Under the pieces are notes generated by a model. That model was not told the origin of the DNA. It ran no database searches and was given only the letters and a program-made list of their open reading frames with translations. Source: Micromonospora sp. CP22 (GTDB lineage: Bacteria > Actinomycetota > Actinomycetes > Mycobacteriales > Micromonosporaceae). Taken from it: 64,000 bases of DNA. A program made the translations under genes and the position numbers. Below, in pieces: positions 26,493 to 36,721 of the stretch (positions are counted from its first letter, which is position 1; each line of letters opens with the position of its first letter). The stretch is from NCBI RefSeq assembly GCF_009712475.1, contig NZ_VCJO01000003.1, positions 434,916 to 498,915 of the forward strand, written 5' to 3'.

Positions 26493-28361
26493 CTAGATGT
26501 CATCCTCGTCGAACGCCGGGCGGACGCCGCGGGCGAACATGATCTCGTCGTTGCTGGTTCCGGCGGCGACCATCGGCCAGACCATGGCGTCCTTGCCGAC
26601 CACGAAGTCGATGACCACCGGCGCGTCGTTGATGGACATGGCCATCTCGATGGTCCGGTCCACCTCCTCGGCGGTCTCGCACCGCAGCCCCACGCAGCCG
26701 AGCGCCTCGGCGAGCTTGACGAAATCCGGAATGCGGTGCTTGTGGGTACCGAGGTCGGTGTTGGAGTAGCGCTCACCGTAGAAGAGCGTCTGCCACTGGC
26801 GGACCATGCCCAGGTTGCCGTTGTTGATGACCGCGATCTTGACCGGGATGCCTTCCAGCGCGCAGGTCGCCAGCTCCTGGTTGGTCATCTGGAAGCAGCC
26901 GTCACCGTCGATGGCCCAGACCACCGTCTCCGGTCGGCCCACCTTGGCGCCCATCGCCGCCGGCACCGCGTAGCCCATGGTGCCGAGACCACCGGAGTTG
27001 AGCCAGGTCTGCGGCTTCTCGTACGAGATGAACTGGGAGGCCCACATCTGGTGCTGGCCGACACCGGCGACGTAGATGGTGTCCGGTCCGGCGATCTCTC
27101 CCAGCCGCTTGATGACGTACTGCGGCGAGAGGGTGCCGTCGGCGGGCTCCTCGTAGCCCAGCGGGTAACGCTCGCGCAGGTCGTTCAACTGCGCCCACCA
27201 GTCGGAGATGTCGGGAGTACGCCCCGCCGCCCGCTCGGTGGTGACCGCCGTCACCAACTCGTCGATGACGTGTCGGGCGTCGCCGACGATCGGCACGTCC
27301 GCGTGCCGGTTCTTGCCGATCTCGGCCGGGTCGATGTCGGCGTGCACCACGGTGGCGTCCGGCGCGAAGGAGTCCAGCTTGCCGGTGACCCGGTCGTCGA
27401 ACCGCGCGCCCAGCGCCACGATCAGATCGGCCTTCTGCAACCCGTAGACCGCGGCGACCGTGCCGTGCATGCCGGGCATGCCCAGGTGCTGCTGGTGTGA
27501 GTCGGGGAACGCGCCGAGCGCCATCAGCGTGGTGACCACCGGGATGCCGGTCAGCTCGGCCAGCCGACGCAGGCCCTCGGTGGCACCGGCCTTGAGCACG
27601 CCACCCCCGACGTAGAGCACCGGCCGGCGGGCGCTGCTGATCAGCCGCGCCGCCTCCCGGATCTGCTTGCCGTGCGGGTGCAGCGTCGGCCGGTACCCGG
27701 GCAGGTCCAGCGTGGGCGGCCAGGCGAAGGTCGTCGACGCCTGTAGGACGTCCTTGGGGATGTCCACCAGGACCGGCCCGGGACGCCCGGTCGAGGCGAG
27801 GTGGAACGCCTCGGCCAGCACCCGGGGGATCTCGCTGGCCTCCTGCACCAGGAAGTTGTGCTTGGTGATCGGCAGCGTGATGCCCTGGATGTCCGCCTCC
27901 TGGAAGGCGTCCGTGCCGATCGCCGGGCGGGCCACCTGCCCGGTGATCGCCACCAACGGCACCGAGTCCATGTACGCGTCGGCGATCGGGGTGACCAGGT
28001 TCGTCGCACCCGGACCGGAGGTGGCGATGCACACCCCGACCCGGCCGGTGGCCTGGGCGTATCCGGTGGCGGCGTGACCGGCGCCCTGCTCGTGCCGGAC
28101 CAGGATGTGCCGCACGGACGAGTCGTAGAGCGGGTCGTACGCCGGCAGGATCGCACCTCCCGGGATACCGAAGACGACGTCTACGCCGAGTGCCTCCAGG
28201 GAGCGCACCAGCGAGCCGGCACCCGACACCTGGGCCGGGGCGGGGTGGGCCGCCGCAGCCGACGAAGCGGCGCGGGCGTGGTCGGCGTCGCCCGGCGCCT
28301 CGACGGCGGTGCGGGCACGCCGGGCGGAGTGGGCGAGTGTCTCGGGCGTGGGTCTCGTCAT
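26493..28361 (-). CDS. ilvB: Acetolactate synthase large (catalytic) subunit
   Basis: 622-aa ThDP/FAD enzyme; condenses two pyruvates, or pyruvate with 2-ketobutyrate. [33 protein letters not shown] (catalytic Glu), [13 protein letters not shown], and the ThDP motif [18 protein letters not shown]...[13 protein letters not shown] are intact. An Ala-rich N-terminal extension of ~45 residues is usual in actinobacteria. ATG 28361 with GAAGG upstream. Controlled by the leader/attenuator at 28445-28578. Confidence 0.97.
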   Translation of the reverse strand: MTRPTPETLAHSARRARTAVEAPGDADHARAASSAAAAHPAPAQVSGAGSLVRSLEALGVDVVFGIPGGAILPAYDPLYDSSVRHILVRHEQGAGHAATGYAQATGRVGVCIATSGPGATNLVTPIADAYMDSVPLVAITGQVARPAIGTDAFQEADIQGITLPITKHNFLVQEASEIPRVLAEAFHLASTGRPGPVLVDIPKDVLQASTTFAWPPTLDLPGYRPTLHPHGKQIREAARLISSARRPVLYVGGGVLKAGATEGLRRLAELTGIPVVTTLMALGAFPDSHQQHLGMPGMHGTVAAVYGLQKADLIVALGARFDDRVTGKLDSFAPDATVVHADIDPAEIGKNRHADVPIVGDARHVIDELVTAVTTERAAGRTPDISDWWAQLNDLRERYPLGYEEPADGTLSPQYVIKRLGEIAGPDTIYVAGVGQHQMWASQFISYEKPQTWLNSGGLGTMGYAVPAAMGAKVGRPETVVWAIDGDGCFQMTNQELATCALEGIPVKIAVINNGNLGMVRQWQTLFYGERYSNTDLGTHKHRIPDFVKLAEALGCVGLRCETAEEVDRTIEMAMSINDAPVVIDFVVGKDAMVWPMVAAGTSNDEIMFARGVRPAFDEDDI

Positions 28362-28444
28362 GACGGTTGGCCTTCGGCTGGAGTGGGTGGGGCTGCTCAC
28401 ACTGGGGAACGCGGGCAGTGCCTGCGCTCGATCGGTTAAACGGC

Positions 28445-28477
28445 AAGAAAAAAGCCCGCGTGCCAGATGCACGGGGC
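28445..28477 (-). terminator. Attenuator terminator ahead of ilvB
   Basis: Minus-strand RNA: GCCCCGTGC and GCACGCGGGC pair (one bulged base) over a 5-nt loop and are followed by six U residues. It sits 84 bp ahead of the ilvB start with no gene end nearby on this strand except the leader ORF. Confidence 0.88.
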
Positions 28478-28478
28478 C

Positions 28479-28507
28479 AGCGCACTCTCAGTCAGGGAGA
28501 GTGCGCT
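28479..28507 (-). promoter_or_regulatory. ilvB leader pause hairpin
   Basis: 11-bp perfect stem, AGCGCACTCTC with GAGAGTGCGCT, 7-nt loop. It starts at the stop codon of the leader peptide and is directly followed by the terminator stem, the classic layout in which ribosome position selects the RNA fold. Confidence 0.8.
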
Positions 28508-28542
28508 CAGGTAAGTACTCGCAGCGACCGGTACGACGACAT
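28507..28542 (-). CDS. ilvBNC leader peptide (MSSYRSLRVLT)
   Basis: Eleven-codon ORF, ATG 28542 to TGA 28507. Residues 7-10 are Leu-Arg-Val-Leu, including the uncommon Leu codon CTT and Val codon GTA. The ilvB leaders of Corynebacterium and Streptomyces likewise carry clustered branched-chain codons. Ribosome stalling at these codons would leave the pause stem open and prevent termination. The ATG lies 7 nt from a -10 hexamer, so the leader is probably translated from a leaderless mRNA. Confidence 0.82.
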   Translation of the reverse strand: MSSYRSLRVLT

Positions 28543-28546
28543 GGGC

Positions 28547-30958
28547 TCAAGACTGACGCATCTCACGCGATGAGTCAACTGATCCCACATTTTGGTTCAC
28601 GGACGTCGGCGCGTCACCGCCCGACGCGCCGAACGCGCCGGGCAAGACCTGCTCAGGGGCACTTTCGGGCCGACGCTGGACGGGTAGACCAGCAGGTCGC
28701 GCTGGTGGTTGACCCTCGCTTACCGGGCGAGCCGGGCGGGCACCCGGCGAGGTCGCCGCCTCCAGCATCGCCTCCAGGTGCTCGGCCGGTACGCCCCACC
28801 CGAACAACGCGCCCTGGCCGAACCGGCAGCCGGCGGCCACCACCGCGGCCAGCTCGGTGGGGGTGGTGACTCCTTCGGCGATCACCTCCAGGCCGAACTG
28901 GTGCCCCAACCGCATCACGATGTCGACCATCGGGGCGAAGGCCGGCCCGTCGCACCCGACCGGACGGACCGGCTCGTGCTCCGCCACCAGGCCGTGGTCG
29001 AGTTTCAGGATGTCGATCGGGAGCCGCCGGAGTTGGTTCAGCGAGGAGTAGCCGGCCCCGAAGTCGTCCAGGGCGATCCGCACCCCGGTCAGCCGCAACG
29101 CGGTCAACCGCCGGATCAGCTCGTCGAGATCGGTGGCGACCGCGTGCTCGGTGACCTCCAGCACCAGCCGCTGTGGCGGCACGTGGTGGGCGCGCAGCGC
29201 CTCGGCGACCTGCACCACGTACTCGGGGGCGTGCAGCTCACGCGGGGAGACGTTCACCGACACCCAGACGTCGTGGCCCTCGGCCAGCCAGCGGGACAGC
29301 TGATAGCAGGCCTGGTGCAGCACCCAGGCGCCGAGCTTGGCGATCATCCCGCTCTCCTCGGCGAGCGGGATGAACTCGTCCGGCCGGACGTTGCCCAGCT
29401 CCGGGTGATGCCACCGCAGCAGCGCCTCCGCGCCGACCGGGCGCACCGACGGCAGGGAGGCCACCGGCTGGAACACCAGCCGCAGTTCGTCCCGCTCGAT
29501 CGCGCCGCGCAGCTCGTGCTCCAGCGTCGTGCGACGGCGCAGCAGCCGGTCGTACGCGCCGTCGTAGCGCTCGATCCGGTTCTTGCCGCGTTGCTTGGCG
29601 TAGCGCAGCGCCAGATCCGCGTGCCGCAGCAGCAGCTCGACGTCGGGTTCGTCGGCCCAGCCGGCCAAACCGATGCTGACCGAGAGGAAGACGGGTGCCT
29701 CGGGCTGCTCGTAGGCGCCCCCGAGCACCTTCAGCAACCGCTCCGCGACCACCTCCGCCTCCGCCGGTCCGGCGTGCATGAGCACCGCGAACTCGTCACC
29801 ACCGAGTCGGGCCGCGAGGTCGCCGGGCCGCAGGTTGCTCCGCAGTCGTCGACCGACCTCGGCGAGCACCGCGTCGCCGACGTCGTGGCCCCGCATGTCG
29901 TTGACGTTCTTGAAGCCGTCCAGGTCCAGCCCGAGCAGCACGCACGGCACCCGCTCCGCGGCGCCGCGGTGCAGGGCCTGGAGCAGGCCACGACGGTTGG
30001 CCAGGCCGGTCAGCGCGTCGGTGTGGGCGAGCTGCCGGAAGTGCGCCTCCCGGTCGGCCAGCCGGCGGGCGTACGCCCGCACGTCGTGCAGGGTGAGGTA
30101 CTGCCGGGCGACCAGGGCGAACCCCTCGATGCTGCCGGCGGTGACGGCCAGCCCGTCGAAACGGCCGTCCTGGAAGAGGTGATAGATCGCCGAGGCGGCC
30201 ATGGCGACCATCGGCACGAAGGCGTACTCGCTGTCGCGGCGGATCACGTCGATGGCGAGTTCGCCCGGCGGGTCGATGCGATAGGCCGCCAACCCGACGA
30301 CCAGCAGCCCCAGGGCGAGCACCAGCGCGCCGACCAGCGCCAGGGTCGGCCCGGCCTGGCAGAGCCCGGTGGCGACACCCAGCCCACCCACCGACGCGGT
30401 GGTGATCCCGGTGCCCAGCACGATCAGGCACCGTCGAGGTGCGGGTGCCCGGAGCACCATGATCGCGGAGAGCCCGACGCTCAACGCCGCACTGACCGAG
30501 GCGAGCAGGATCGACGGGCAGGCCATCGGCGTCGCGTCGCCCAGTAGCCGGGTCGGCTCGGAGAACACCACCCAGCCGACGAACCACAGCGCGGCACCCA
30601 CGATCACGCTGTCCAGCGCGAGCCGGGCCGCCGAGGGTGTCGAACCGACCACCCCGGGCAGCCGGAGCAGACCGAAGCAGAACAGCAGGCCGCTGGTGGC
30701 CGTGCCGAGCGCCACCAGCGTGGCCCAGCTGGTGCGCTGCTGCTGCTCGTGCGCCCAGTGCTCGGTGGTGGTCAGGGTGATGACCAGCCCGGCCAGCATG
30801 GTCGCCAGCGCGATCGCGCCACCGACGGCCAGCACCGCGTACACCGGGCGGTGGGGGGCGGCGCGGCGGCGAACGGCGGCGGCCAGCAACACGCCGGCCG
30901 TCAGGGCGATCAGCGTGCTCAGCACCGCAGCGCCGATCATGGCCGGGGGTGTGTGCAC
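28547..30958 (-). CDS. Membrane GGDEF-EAL bifunctional cyclic-di-GMP protein
   Basis: About 803 aa. Residues ~1-290 contain around eight membrane helices (unnamed sensor region). Then [10 protein letters not shown] and an intact diguanylate cyclase motif RLGGDEF (~386), and an EAL phosphodiesterase domain with [12 protein letters not shown] (~509), [35 protein letters not shown] and VIAEGV. Both catalytic sites look intact, so it could make and break c-di-GMP. GTG 30958 follows TTGAGG; ATG 30940 is an alternative. Upstream of and co-oriented with the ilvB leader. Confidence 0.9.
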   Translation of the reverse strand: MHTPPAMIGAAVLSTLIALTAGVLLAAAVRRRAAPHRPVYAVLAVGGAIALATMLAGLVITLTTTEHWAHEQQQRTSWATLVALGTATSGLLFCFGLLRLPGVVGSTPSAARLALDSVIVGAALWFVGWVVFSEPTRLLGDATPMACPSILLASVSAALSVGLSAIMVLRAPAPRRCLIVLGTGITTASVGGLGVATGLCQAGPTLALVGALVLALGLLVVGLAAYRIDPPGELAIDVIRRDSEYAFVPMVAMAASAIYHLFQDGRFDGLAVTAGSIEGFALVARQYLTLHDVRAYARRLADREAHFRQLAHTDALTGLANRRGLLQALHRGAAERVPCVLLGLDLDGFKNVNDMRGHDVGDAVLAEVGRRLRSNLRPGDLAARLGGDEFAVLMHAGPAEAEVVAERLLKVLGGAYEQPEAPVFLSVSIGLAGWADEPDVELLLRHADLALRYAKQRGKNRIERYDGAYDRLLRRRTTLEHELRGAIERDELRLVFQPVASLPSVRPVGAEALLRWHHPELGNVRPDEFIPLAEESGMIAKLGAWVLHQACYQLSRWLAEGHDVWVSVNVSPRELHAPEYVVQVAEALRAHHVPPQRLVLEVTEHAVATDLDELIRRLTALRLTGVRIALDDFGAGYSSLNQLRRLPIDILKLDHGLVAEHEPVRPVGCDGPAFAPMVDIVMRLGHQFGLEVIAEGVTTPTELAAVVAAGCRFGQGALFGWGVPAEHLEAMLEAATSPGARPARPVSEGQPPARPAGLPVQRRPESAPEQVLPGAFGASGGDAPTSVNQNVGSVDSSREMRQS
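28550..28578 (-). promoter_or_regulatory. Promoter of the ilvBNC attenuator transcript
   Basis: TTGACT (28578-28573), 17-bp spacer, CAGTCT (28555-28550), then 7 nt to the leader ATG. It overlaps the last codons of the upstream GGDEF-EAL gene. Confidence 0.65.
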
Positions 30959-31068
30959 GCCCTCAACTCTGCCGGATCGACGCCCGCTGTGGGGGTCGGG
31001 TGTGCATCTGTTGGGACACGGCCGGACGCCCACACCCGCACCCGGTCGGCGGTGTCATGCTGGTACAC

Positions 31069-32916
31069 ATGCCTGAGCTGCGGTCGAAGACCTCCACGCA
31101 CGGTCGGACGATGGCGGGTGCCCGGGCCCTCTGGCGGGCCACCGGGATGACCGATGACGATTTCGGCAAGCCGATCGTCGCCATCGCGAACAGTTACACC
31201 CAGTTCGTGCCGGGCCACGTACACCTCAAGGACATGGGCGGTCTGGTGGCCGATGCGGTGGCCGCCGCCGGCGGGGTGGGCCGGGAGTTCAACACCATCG
31301 CGGTCGACGACGGCATCGCCATGGGCCACGGCGGCATGCTCTACTCCCTGCCCAGCCGCGAGTTGATCGCCGACGCGGTGGAGTACATGGTCAACGCGCA
31401 CTGCGCCGACGCCCTGGTCTGCATCTCCAACTGCGACAAGATCACCCCGGGCATGCTGCTGGCCGCGCTGCGGCTGAACATCCCCACCGTCTTCGTCTCC
31501 GGCGGCCCGATGGAGGCCGGCAAGACGGTGGCGATCGAGGGGATCGTGCACAGCAAGATCGACCTGATCGACGCGATGATCGCCTCGTCGAACGAGAACG
31601 TCAGCGACGAGCAACTCGGCGAGATCGAGCGCTCCGCCTGCCCCACCTGCGGCTCCTGCTCCGGCATGTTCACCGCGAACTCGATGAACTGCCTCACCGA
31701 GGCGATCGGCCTGGCGCTGCCGGGTAACGGCTCGACGCTGGCCACCCACGCGGCCCGCCGGTCGCTCTTCGTCGAGGCCGGCCGCACCGCCGTGGAGATC
31801 GCCAAGCGGTGGTACGACGACGACGACGCCTCGGTGCTGCCCCGCGAGGTGGCCTCCCGGGCCGCGTTCGAGAACGCCATCGCCCTGGACGTCGCGATGG
31901 GCGGATCGACGAACACGATCCTGCATCTGCTGGCCGCCGCCCGTGAGGCCGAGCTGGACTTCTCCGTGGCCGACATCGACGCCGTCTCCCGTCGGGTGCC
32001 GTGCCTGGCCAAGGTCGCCCCGAACTCGCCGCAGTACCACATGGAGGACGTGCATCGCGCCGGTGGCATCCCGGCCATCCTGGGTGAACTCAACCGCGCT
32101 GGCCTGCTGCGCCGGGACGTGCACGCGGTGCACTCCCCCACCCTGGAGCGCTGGCTGGCCGACTGGGACGTGCGCGGCGGCAGCGCCAAGCCCGAGGCGA
32201 TCGAGCTGTTCCACGCCGCGCCGGGTGGGGTGCGTACCACCGAGCCGTTCTCCACCACGAACCGCTGGTCCTCTCTGGACACCGACGCGGCCGGTGGCTG
32301 CATCCGCGACCGCGAGCACGCGTACACCGCCGACGGTGGACTGGCCATCCTGTACGGCAACCTCGCGCCGGACGGCTGCGTGGTGAAGACCGCCGGGGTG
32401 CCCCAGGAGTGCCTGACCTTCCGTGGCCCGGCGAAGGTCTACGAGTCCCAGGACGACGCGGTGACCGCCATCCTGGCCAAGGAGGTCGTCGCCGGGGACG
32501 TGGTGGTGATCCGCTACGAGGGGCCGAAGGGTGGGCCCGGCATGCAGGAGATGCTCTACCCCACCTCGTTCCTGAAGGGCCGAGGGCTGGGCCGGGCCTG
32601 CGCGTTGCTGACCGACGGCCGGTTCTCCGGTGGCACCTCGGGGCTGTCCATCGGCCACGCCTCGCCCGAGGCCGCCTCCGGTGGGCTGATCGCGCTGGTC
32701 GAGCCCGGTGACGAGATCGTCATCGACATCCCGGCACGCTCGATCGAGCTGAACGTGCCGGCCGAGGTGTTGGACGCCCGCCGGGTCGCCCAGGAGAAGC
32801 GGGATCGCCCCTACACCCCGCTCAACCGGCAGCGCCCGGTGTCGGCGGCGCTGCGCGCGTACGCCTCGATGGCCACCTCGGCCAGCGACGGCGCCTACCG
32901 CCGCGTCCCGGAGTGA
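31069..32916 (+). CDS. ilvD: Dihydroxy-acid dehydratase
   Basis: 615-aa Fe-S dehydratase; makes the 2-keto acids before Ilv[34 protein letters not shown] (cluster cysteines), [23 protein letters not shown] and [16 protein letters not shown] match the E. coli-like long class. ATG 31069 ([14 protein letters not shown]) is the conserved start; an ATG at 31057 adds four residues. No ribosome site, probably leaderless. Divergent from the GGDEF-EAL gene. Confidence 0.96.
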   Translation: MPELRSKTSTHGRTMAGARALWRATGMTDDDFGKPIVAIANSYTQFVPGHVHLKDMGGLVADAVAAAGGVGREFNTIAVDDGIAMGHGGMLYSLPSRELIADAVEYMVNAHCADALVCISNCDKITPGMLLAALRLNIPTVFVSGGPMEAGKTVAIEGIVHSKIDLIDAMIASSNENVSDEQLGEIERSACPTCGSCSGMFTANSMNCLTEAIGLALPGNGSTLATHAARRSLFVEAGRTAVEIAKRWYDDDDASVLPREVASRAAFENAIALDVAMGGSTNTILHLLAAAREAELDFSVADIDAVSRRVPCLAKVAPNSPQYHMEDVHRAGGIPAILGELNRAGLLRRDVHAVHSPTLERWLADWDVRGGSAKPEAIELFHAAPGGVRTTEPFSTTNRWSSLDTDAAGGCIRDREHAYTADGGLAILYGNLAPDGCVVKTAGVPQECLTFRGPAKVYESQDDAVTAILAKEVVAGDVVVIRYEGPKGGPGMQEMLYPTSFLKGRGLGRACALLTDGRFSGGTSGLSIGHASPEAASGGLIALVEPGDEIVIDIPARSIELNVPAEVLDARRVAQEKRDRPYTPLNRQRPVSAALRAYASMATSASDGAYRRVPE

Positions 32917-32922
32917 CCTTGC

Positions 32923-32956
32923 TGGCTGGCCCGGCGCTCGGGTGCCGGGCCAGCCA
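32923..32956 (+). terminator. Terminator after ilvD
   Basis: TGGCTGGCCCGGC and GCCGGGCCAGCCA pair perfectly (13 bp) over an 8-nt loop, 6 bp past the ilvD stop. Confidence 0.8.
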
Positions 32957-33088
32957 CGGGCTGCCACCCGTCGGCATGATCGGGTAGCCTGCTCTCCAGC
33001 GTCGCGTGTCGGTGGCAGGCTGTGTCAGGCATGGAGGCGCCGGATCGAAGGACCACGACGGTGACCCAGTCGTTGCCTTCGCCCTCCA

Positions 33089-33559
33089 GTGACTGAGGGC
33101 GAGAAGACCAGGCTTGTCGCCTGGAGTCAGGAAATGCGCCGCGTGCACGACCGGTTGCGCGAGGCGTTGGAGGTGACCCGCGCCGCGCTGGCCGACGGCG
33201 AGGCGGCGGCACCAGCCACCCGTGATCTGCTGCTGTTCTGTCACGGCTTCTGCGCCGCGCTGACCGCACACCACGAGGGCGAGGACCGGGAACTGTTCCC
33301 CGCGATCGCCGCCGCCCACCCGCAGTTGCGCGACACCCTGCGGTACCTGAAGCAGGACCACTCGATGATCGCGCACCTCATCGGCGGGCTACAGGCCGCC
33401 GTGGAGCGGGCCGCCTCCCCGGCCGAACTCGACCGCCACGTCGAGGGGATCGCCGCCATCATGGAGAGCCACTTCCGCTACGAGGAACGTCAACTCCTGG
33501 CGGTACTCGACACGCTCGCGCTGGACGCGGACCCGCACGCCGTCCTGGGACCACTGTGA
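33089..33559 (+). CDS. Hemerythrin-like HHE-domain protein
   Basis: 156 aa, four-helix bundle. Probable di-iron ligands: H in RRVHDRL, HHEGEDRELFP, LKQDHSMIAHL, and HFRYEERQLL. Family members bind O2/NO or sense oxygen/iron; function here unknown. GTG start at 33089. Followed by the DUF4037 gene after 57 bp, possibly co-transcribed. Confidence 0.85.
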   Translation: MTEGEKTRLVAWSQEMRRVHDRLREALEVTRAALADGEAAAPATRDLLLFCHGFCAALTAHHEGEDRELFPAIAAAHPQLRDTLRYLKQDHSMIAHLIGGLQAAVERAASPAELDRHVEGIAAIMESHFRYEERQLLAVLDTLALDADPHAVLGPL

Positions 33560-33616
33560 ACCGTCACCGATCACTGACCGCGCACCGGGCGGTTGGCGCT
33601 ACCCGGGGGGTGACCT

Positions 33617-34711
33617 GTGCCGACGTTCGTACCCGGCCTGTCGCTGGCCGCCGCCACCTACCGCGAGGCGGTGCGGCCGATCCTCGATGCCGCCCTTCCG
33701 GATCTGGCGCACTCGGCGGCGTTACTGGGCCCGGGCTCCGAGGTGCTCGGCTTCGACACCGCCCGCTCGACCGACCACGACTGGGGGCCGCGTCTGCTGC
33801 TCTTTCTCCACCCCGCCGACGCCCGTCGGCACGCCCGCCAGATCAGCAGGCTGCTCGCCGAGCGGATGCCCGCCTCGGTGGGCGGCTGGAGCACGAACTT
33901 CAGCCCACCTGAACCCGGACGATCACGGACTCTGCGACCCGTCGGCGACGCCCCGGTCGACCACCGCGTCGACCTGCACGACCTCGACACCTGGCTGGTC
34001 GACCGGATCGGCGTCGACCCGCGCGACGACATGGCCGCTCACGACTGGCTGGCCATCCCGACCCAACTGCTGCTGGAGGTCACCGAGGGAGCCGTCTTCC
34101 ACGACGGACTCGGCCAGCTCGAGCCCGTCCGGGCCGCTCTGGCGTGGTACCCGGATGACGTCTGGCGGTATCTGCTGGCCTGCCAGTGGCGGCGTATCGC
34201 TCAGGAGGAGGCGTTCCCCGGCCGGTGTGCGGAGAGCGGCGACGACCTCGGCTCCCGGCTGGTCACCGCCCGGTTGGTCCGCGATTTGATGCGCCTGGCG
34301 ATGCTCATCGAGCGTCGCTACCCGCCCTACAGCAAATGGCTGGGTACCGCGTTCGCCCGGCTGCGCTGCGCCCCGGCGCTGCAACCGCTGCTCGCCGACG
34401 CCCTGGCCGACGCCGCATGGCCGCACCGCGAAGACGCACTCTGCGCCGCGTACGAACATCTCGCCCGCGCGCACAACGACCTCGGCCTGAGCGAACCGGT
34501 CGAGCCGACCGTGCGCCCGTTCCACGACCGGCCGTACCGCGTGTCAGCAGCGGACCGGTTCGCCGATGCCACCCGCCGTGCGATCACGGACCCACAGGTG
34601 TTGGCGTTGCCGCCGTACATCGGCGGGGTCGACCAGTTCGTGGACAGCACCGAGGTACTCAGTACGGCCGACCGGGCCCGCGCGGTCACCGCCGCACTAC
34701 ACCGGCGGTGA
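33617..34711 (+). CDS. DUF4037 (nucleotidyltransferase-like) protein
   Basis: 364 aa. SEVLGFDTARSTDHDWGPRLLLFL marks the DUF4037 core, a polymerase-beta-like fold with a D-x-D type pair (DHDWG). The C-terminal half is helical (WRYLLACQWRRIAQEEAF, ERRYPPYSKWLGTAFARL), as expected for this family. Biochemical role unknown. GTG start at 33617. Confidence 0.82.
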   Translation: MPTFVPGLSLAAATYREAVRPILDAALPDLAHSAALLGPGSEVLGFDTARSTDHDWGPRLLLFLHPADARRHARQISRLLAERMPASVGGWSTNFSPPEPGRSRTLRPVGDAPVDHRVDLHDLDTWLVDRIGVDPRDDMAAHDWLAIPTQLLLEVTEGAVFHDGLGQLEPVRAALAWYPDDVWRYLLACQWRRIAQEEAFPGRCAESGDDLGSRLVTARLVRDLMRLAMLIERRYPPYSKWLGTAFARLRCAPALQPLLADALADAAWPHREDALCAAYEHLARAHNDLGLSEPVEPTVRPFHDRPYRVSAADRFADATRRAITDPQVLALPPYIGGVDQFVDSTEVLSTADRARAVTAALHRR

Positions 34712-34893
34712 CCTGGCCGAGCGCGCCGGTACTGGCTCGCTCGCCCATCGAGGCGGTGTGCTGGTGAGTCGGCGCTGACGGAGTCGAGGCATTCGGCACC
34801 GCGGTGGGGGCAGAGCACGGCTTCGCTCTTCCCGACCAGTACGGCATGGCGGTCTACATGGCGCACACCGCCACGTTTCCGAAGGTCCGCCGT

Positions 34894-34929
34894 CATGTCA
34901 CCCAGACAGAATCCTGCCTGGGTGACATG
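34894..34929. terminator. Bidirectional terminator between convergent genes
   Basis: CATGTCACCCAG pairs perfectly with CTGGGTGACATG, with an inner CAG/CTG extension around AATC. It lies between the DUF4037 gene (plus) and the VOC gene (minus). The rest of the 232-bp gap shows nothing else. Confidence 0.75.
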
Positions 34930-34943
34930 GCGCTCGCCGGCAC

Positions 34944-35372
34944 TCAGTGCTCGGTCCCCTTGGTGAACATCTGGCCGATCCGGATCTTGTTACCGAACGG
35001 GTCGCGGATGCCGAAGTCGATGCCGTACGGCCGTTCCATCGGCTCGTCGGTGATGTCGACGCCCTTGGCGACCAGGTCCTCGTACGTCTTGTAGGCGTCG
35101 TCGGTGGTCAGGAAGAGGAAGCCGCCGGTGGCGCCCTTGGTGAGCAGTTCCCGGACCTGCTCGGCGGTGGCCGGGTCGAGGTTCGGCGGGCCCGGCTTCT
35201 CCAGCAGGATCTCCCGCTGCCGGTCTCCGGGGATGTTGACCGTGAGCCAGCGCATGAAGCCGAGATCCTGGTCGGTGTGCAGTTCCATGCCGAGCTTTCC
35301 GATGTAGAAGTCGAGCGCCTCGTCCTGGTCGAGGACGTAGATCTGAGAGCGGCTGATTGCGTTGATCGTCAT
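34944..35372 (-). CDS. VOC-family (glyoxalase/bleomycin-resistance-like) protein
   Basis: 142 aa, two beta-alpha-beta-beta-beta modules: QIYVLDQDEALDFYIGKLGMELHTD and the C-terminal GIDFGIRDPFGNKIRIGQ with the usual DPxGN turn and metal-ligand position. Substrate unknown. ATG 35372. It lies 35 bp downstream of an AraC-type regulator on the same strand, a common actinobacterial pairing. Confidence 0.88.
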   Translation of the reverse strand: MTINAISRSQIYVLDQDEALDFYIGKLGMELHTDQDLGFMRWLTVNIPGDRQREILLEKPGPPNLDPATAEQVRELLTKGATGGFLFLTTDDAYKTYEDLVAKGVDITDEPMERPYGIDFGIRDPFGNKIRIGQMFTKGTEH

Positions 35373-35407
35373 GCCCGAAACGCTAGTGCAGTGCCCTGAC
35401 CTGCTGC

Positions 35408-35812
35408 TTATCCAAAACTGCTCGGTCTGGTCCACGCCTTCGTGAAGCAGCTCGGCACCGGCGCGACCGGTGCCGTCTGCTGCTTGCGATAGTCGGTGGG
35501 CGACTCCCCGACGATCTGCCGGAAGGTACGACTGAACGTCCCGAGACTGCCGAACCCGACCGCGGTGCAGATGTCGGTCACCTCCCGGTCGGTGTGCAGC
35601 AGCAGGTACATGGCCCGCTCCACCCGCCTCCGTTGCAGATAGCGGTGCGGGGTCTCGCCGAAGGTCGCCCGGAACGTGCGGATGAAGTGCGCCTCGGAGA
35701 CGTGCGCGATCCTCGCCAGCGTCGGGATGTCGAGCGGTTCGGCGTACGCCCGGTCCATCGCGTCCCGCGCGCGCAGCATCGCCCGGTTCGTCTCCTCGAC
35801 TGCCCTGCTCAC
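35408..35812 (-). CDS. AraC-family DNA-binding regulator (short)
   Basis: 134 aa; only the double HTH is present (LDIPTLARIAHVSEAHFIRTFRATFGETPHRYLQ and VTDICTAVGFGSLGTFSRTFRQIVGESPTDYR in pieces), with no separate effector domain. Likely controls the adjacent VOC gene. GTG 35812 is chosen because GGGAGG is 5-6 nt upstream; longer starts would read through that site. Confidence 0.88.
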   Translation of the reverse strand: MSRAVEETNRAMLRARDAMDRAYAEPLDIPTLARIAHVSEAHFIRTFRATFGETPHRYLQRRRVERAMYLLLHTDREVTDICTAVGFGSLGTFSRTFRQIVGESPTDYRKQQTAPVAPVPSCFTKAWTRPSSFG

Positions 35813-35996
35813 CGCCACCTCCCACGCACACCGTGCCATGTTCGGCCACCGCCCGTTCCGCCGGGTCGGTGGCGGCACGGGTCGACTCGCTCATCGGCAG
35901 TCTGAGTATTGCTTGACGGCCGCACACCCAACCTGTCAGCATTATCTGACAGGGGGGTCAGTAATTTCTGACACCCGGTGCGGAGGGGGCTGACGA

Positions 35997-36335
35997 ATGA
36001 GTCGTGAGACGCCGAGCGGCGACGAGCTGTTGGCGGTGCTCGCGGCGCTGGCCAGTCCACACCGGCTGCGGATCGTCGCCGCGCTCGCCGAGGGCCGCAG
36101 CTACGTCAGCGCGTTGGCACGCCGGCTGCGGATGAACCGTCCCCTGCTCTACATGCACCTACAGAAGTTGGAGGCCGCCGAGTTGGTCGTCGGCACCCTG
36201 GAGACGGCTCCGGACGGCAGCTCGGTCAAGTGGTTCGACCTCGCTCCGTTCGCGCTGACGCTGACTCCGCAGACCATCGCGGCGGCCGTACCGACGTTGA
36301 CCGTTCCCGGTCAGAAGGATGAGGACTCACAATGA
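35997..36335 (+). CDS. Small winged-helix (ArsR-like) regulator
   Basis: 112 aa. LAALASPHRLRIVAALAEGRSYVSALARRLRMNRPLLYMHLQKLEAAELV in pieces is a single winged HTH with no metal-binding cysteines. The stop overlaps the next start by 4 bp (ATGA), so the two are translationally coupled. Preceded by GGAGGGGG. The upstream sequence GTCAGCATTATCTGACAG (35934-35951) contains a small inverted repeat, CTGTCA/GTCAG type, that may be its own operator. Confidence 0.82.
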   Translation: MSRETPSGDELLAVLAALASPHRLRIVAALAEGRSYVSALARRLRMNRPLLYMHLQKLEAAELVVGTLETAPDGSSVKWFDLAPFALTLTPQTIAAAVPTLTVPGQKDEDSQ

Positions 36336-36655
36336 CGAGCATCGTGGCCGCCGACGACAACATCCCCGAGATCGCGATGATCACGTCGACCGTGGTGCTG
36401 GTCGCGTTGATGGCGATCATCGCGTTCGTGGCGGTGGGGATCTACCGGGCCCGGCACTCCGCCGCCCGGGAACAGCACTACCGACAGCTGGCCGAGCGCG
36501 CCGGTGACGCACAGACCCGGCTCGTCGAGCACGCCGGGACCACCGCGACCGCCCTCGACGGCATCCGCGAGGAGCTACACGCGACGCGTACCGAACTGAC
36601 CGAGGTCAAGGAACGCCTGACCAACCTGGAACGGCTGCTCAGCCAGATCGGCTGA
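36332..36655 (+). CDS. Single-pass membrane coiled-coil protein
   Basis: 107 aa. One helix (residues ~18-40, STVVLVALMAIIAFVAVGIY) followed by a cytosolic, heptad-rich segment (residues ~50-107, with LDGIREELHATRTELTEVK). Unknown function. Coupling to the HTH gene suggests a regulator/membrane partner pair. Confidence 0.75.
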   Translation: MTSIVAADDNIPEIAMITSTVVLVALMAIIAFVAVGIYRARHSAAREQHYRQLAERAGDAQTRLVEHAGTTATALDGIREELHATRTELTEVKERLTNLERLLSQIG

Positions 36656-36721
36656 CGCGGACGGCGAGGATCCGGACGCGCTTCTCGCGGCGGCCGTCGG
36701 ATCAGGACCCGCCACCTCCGG

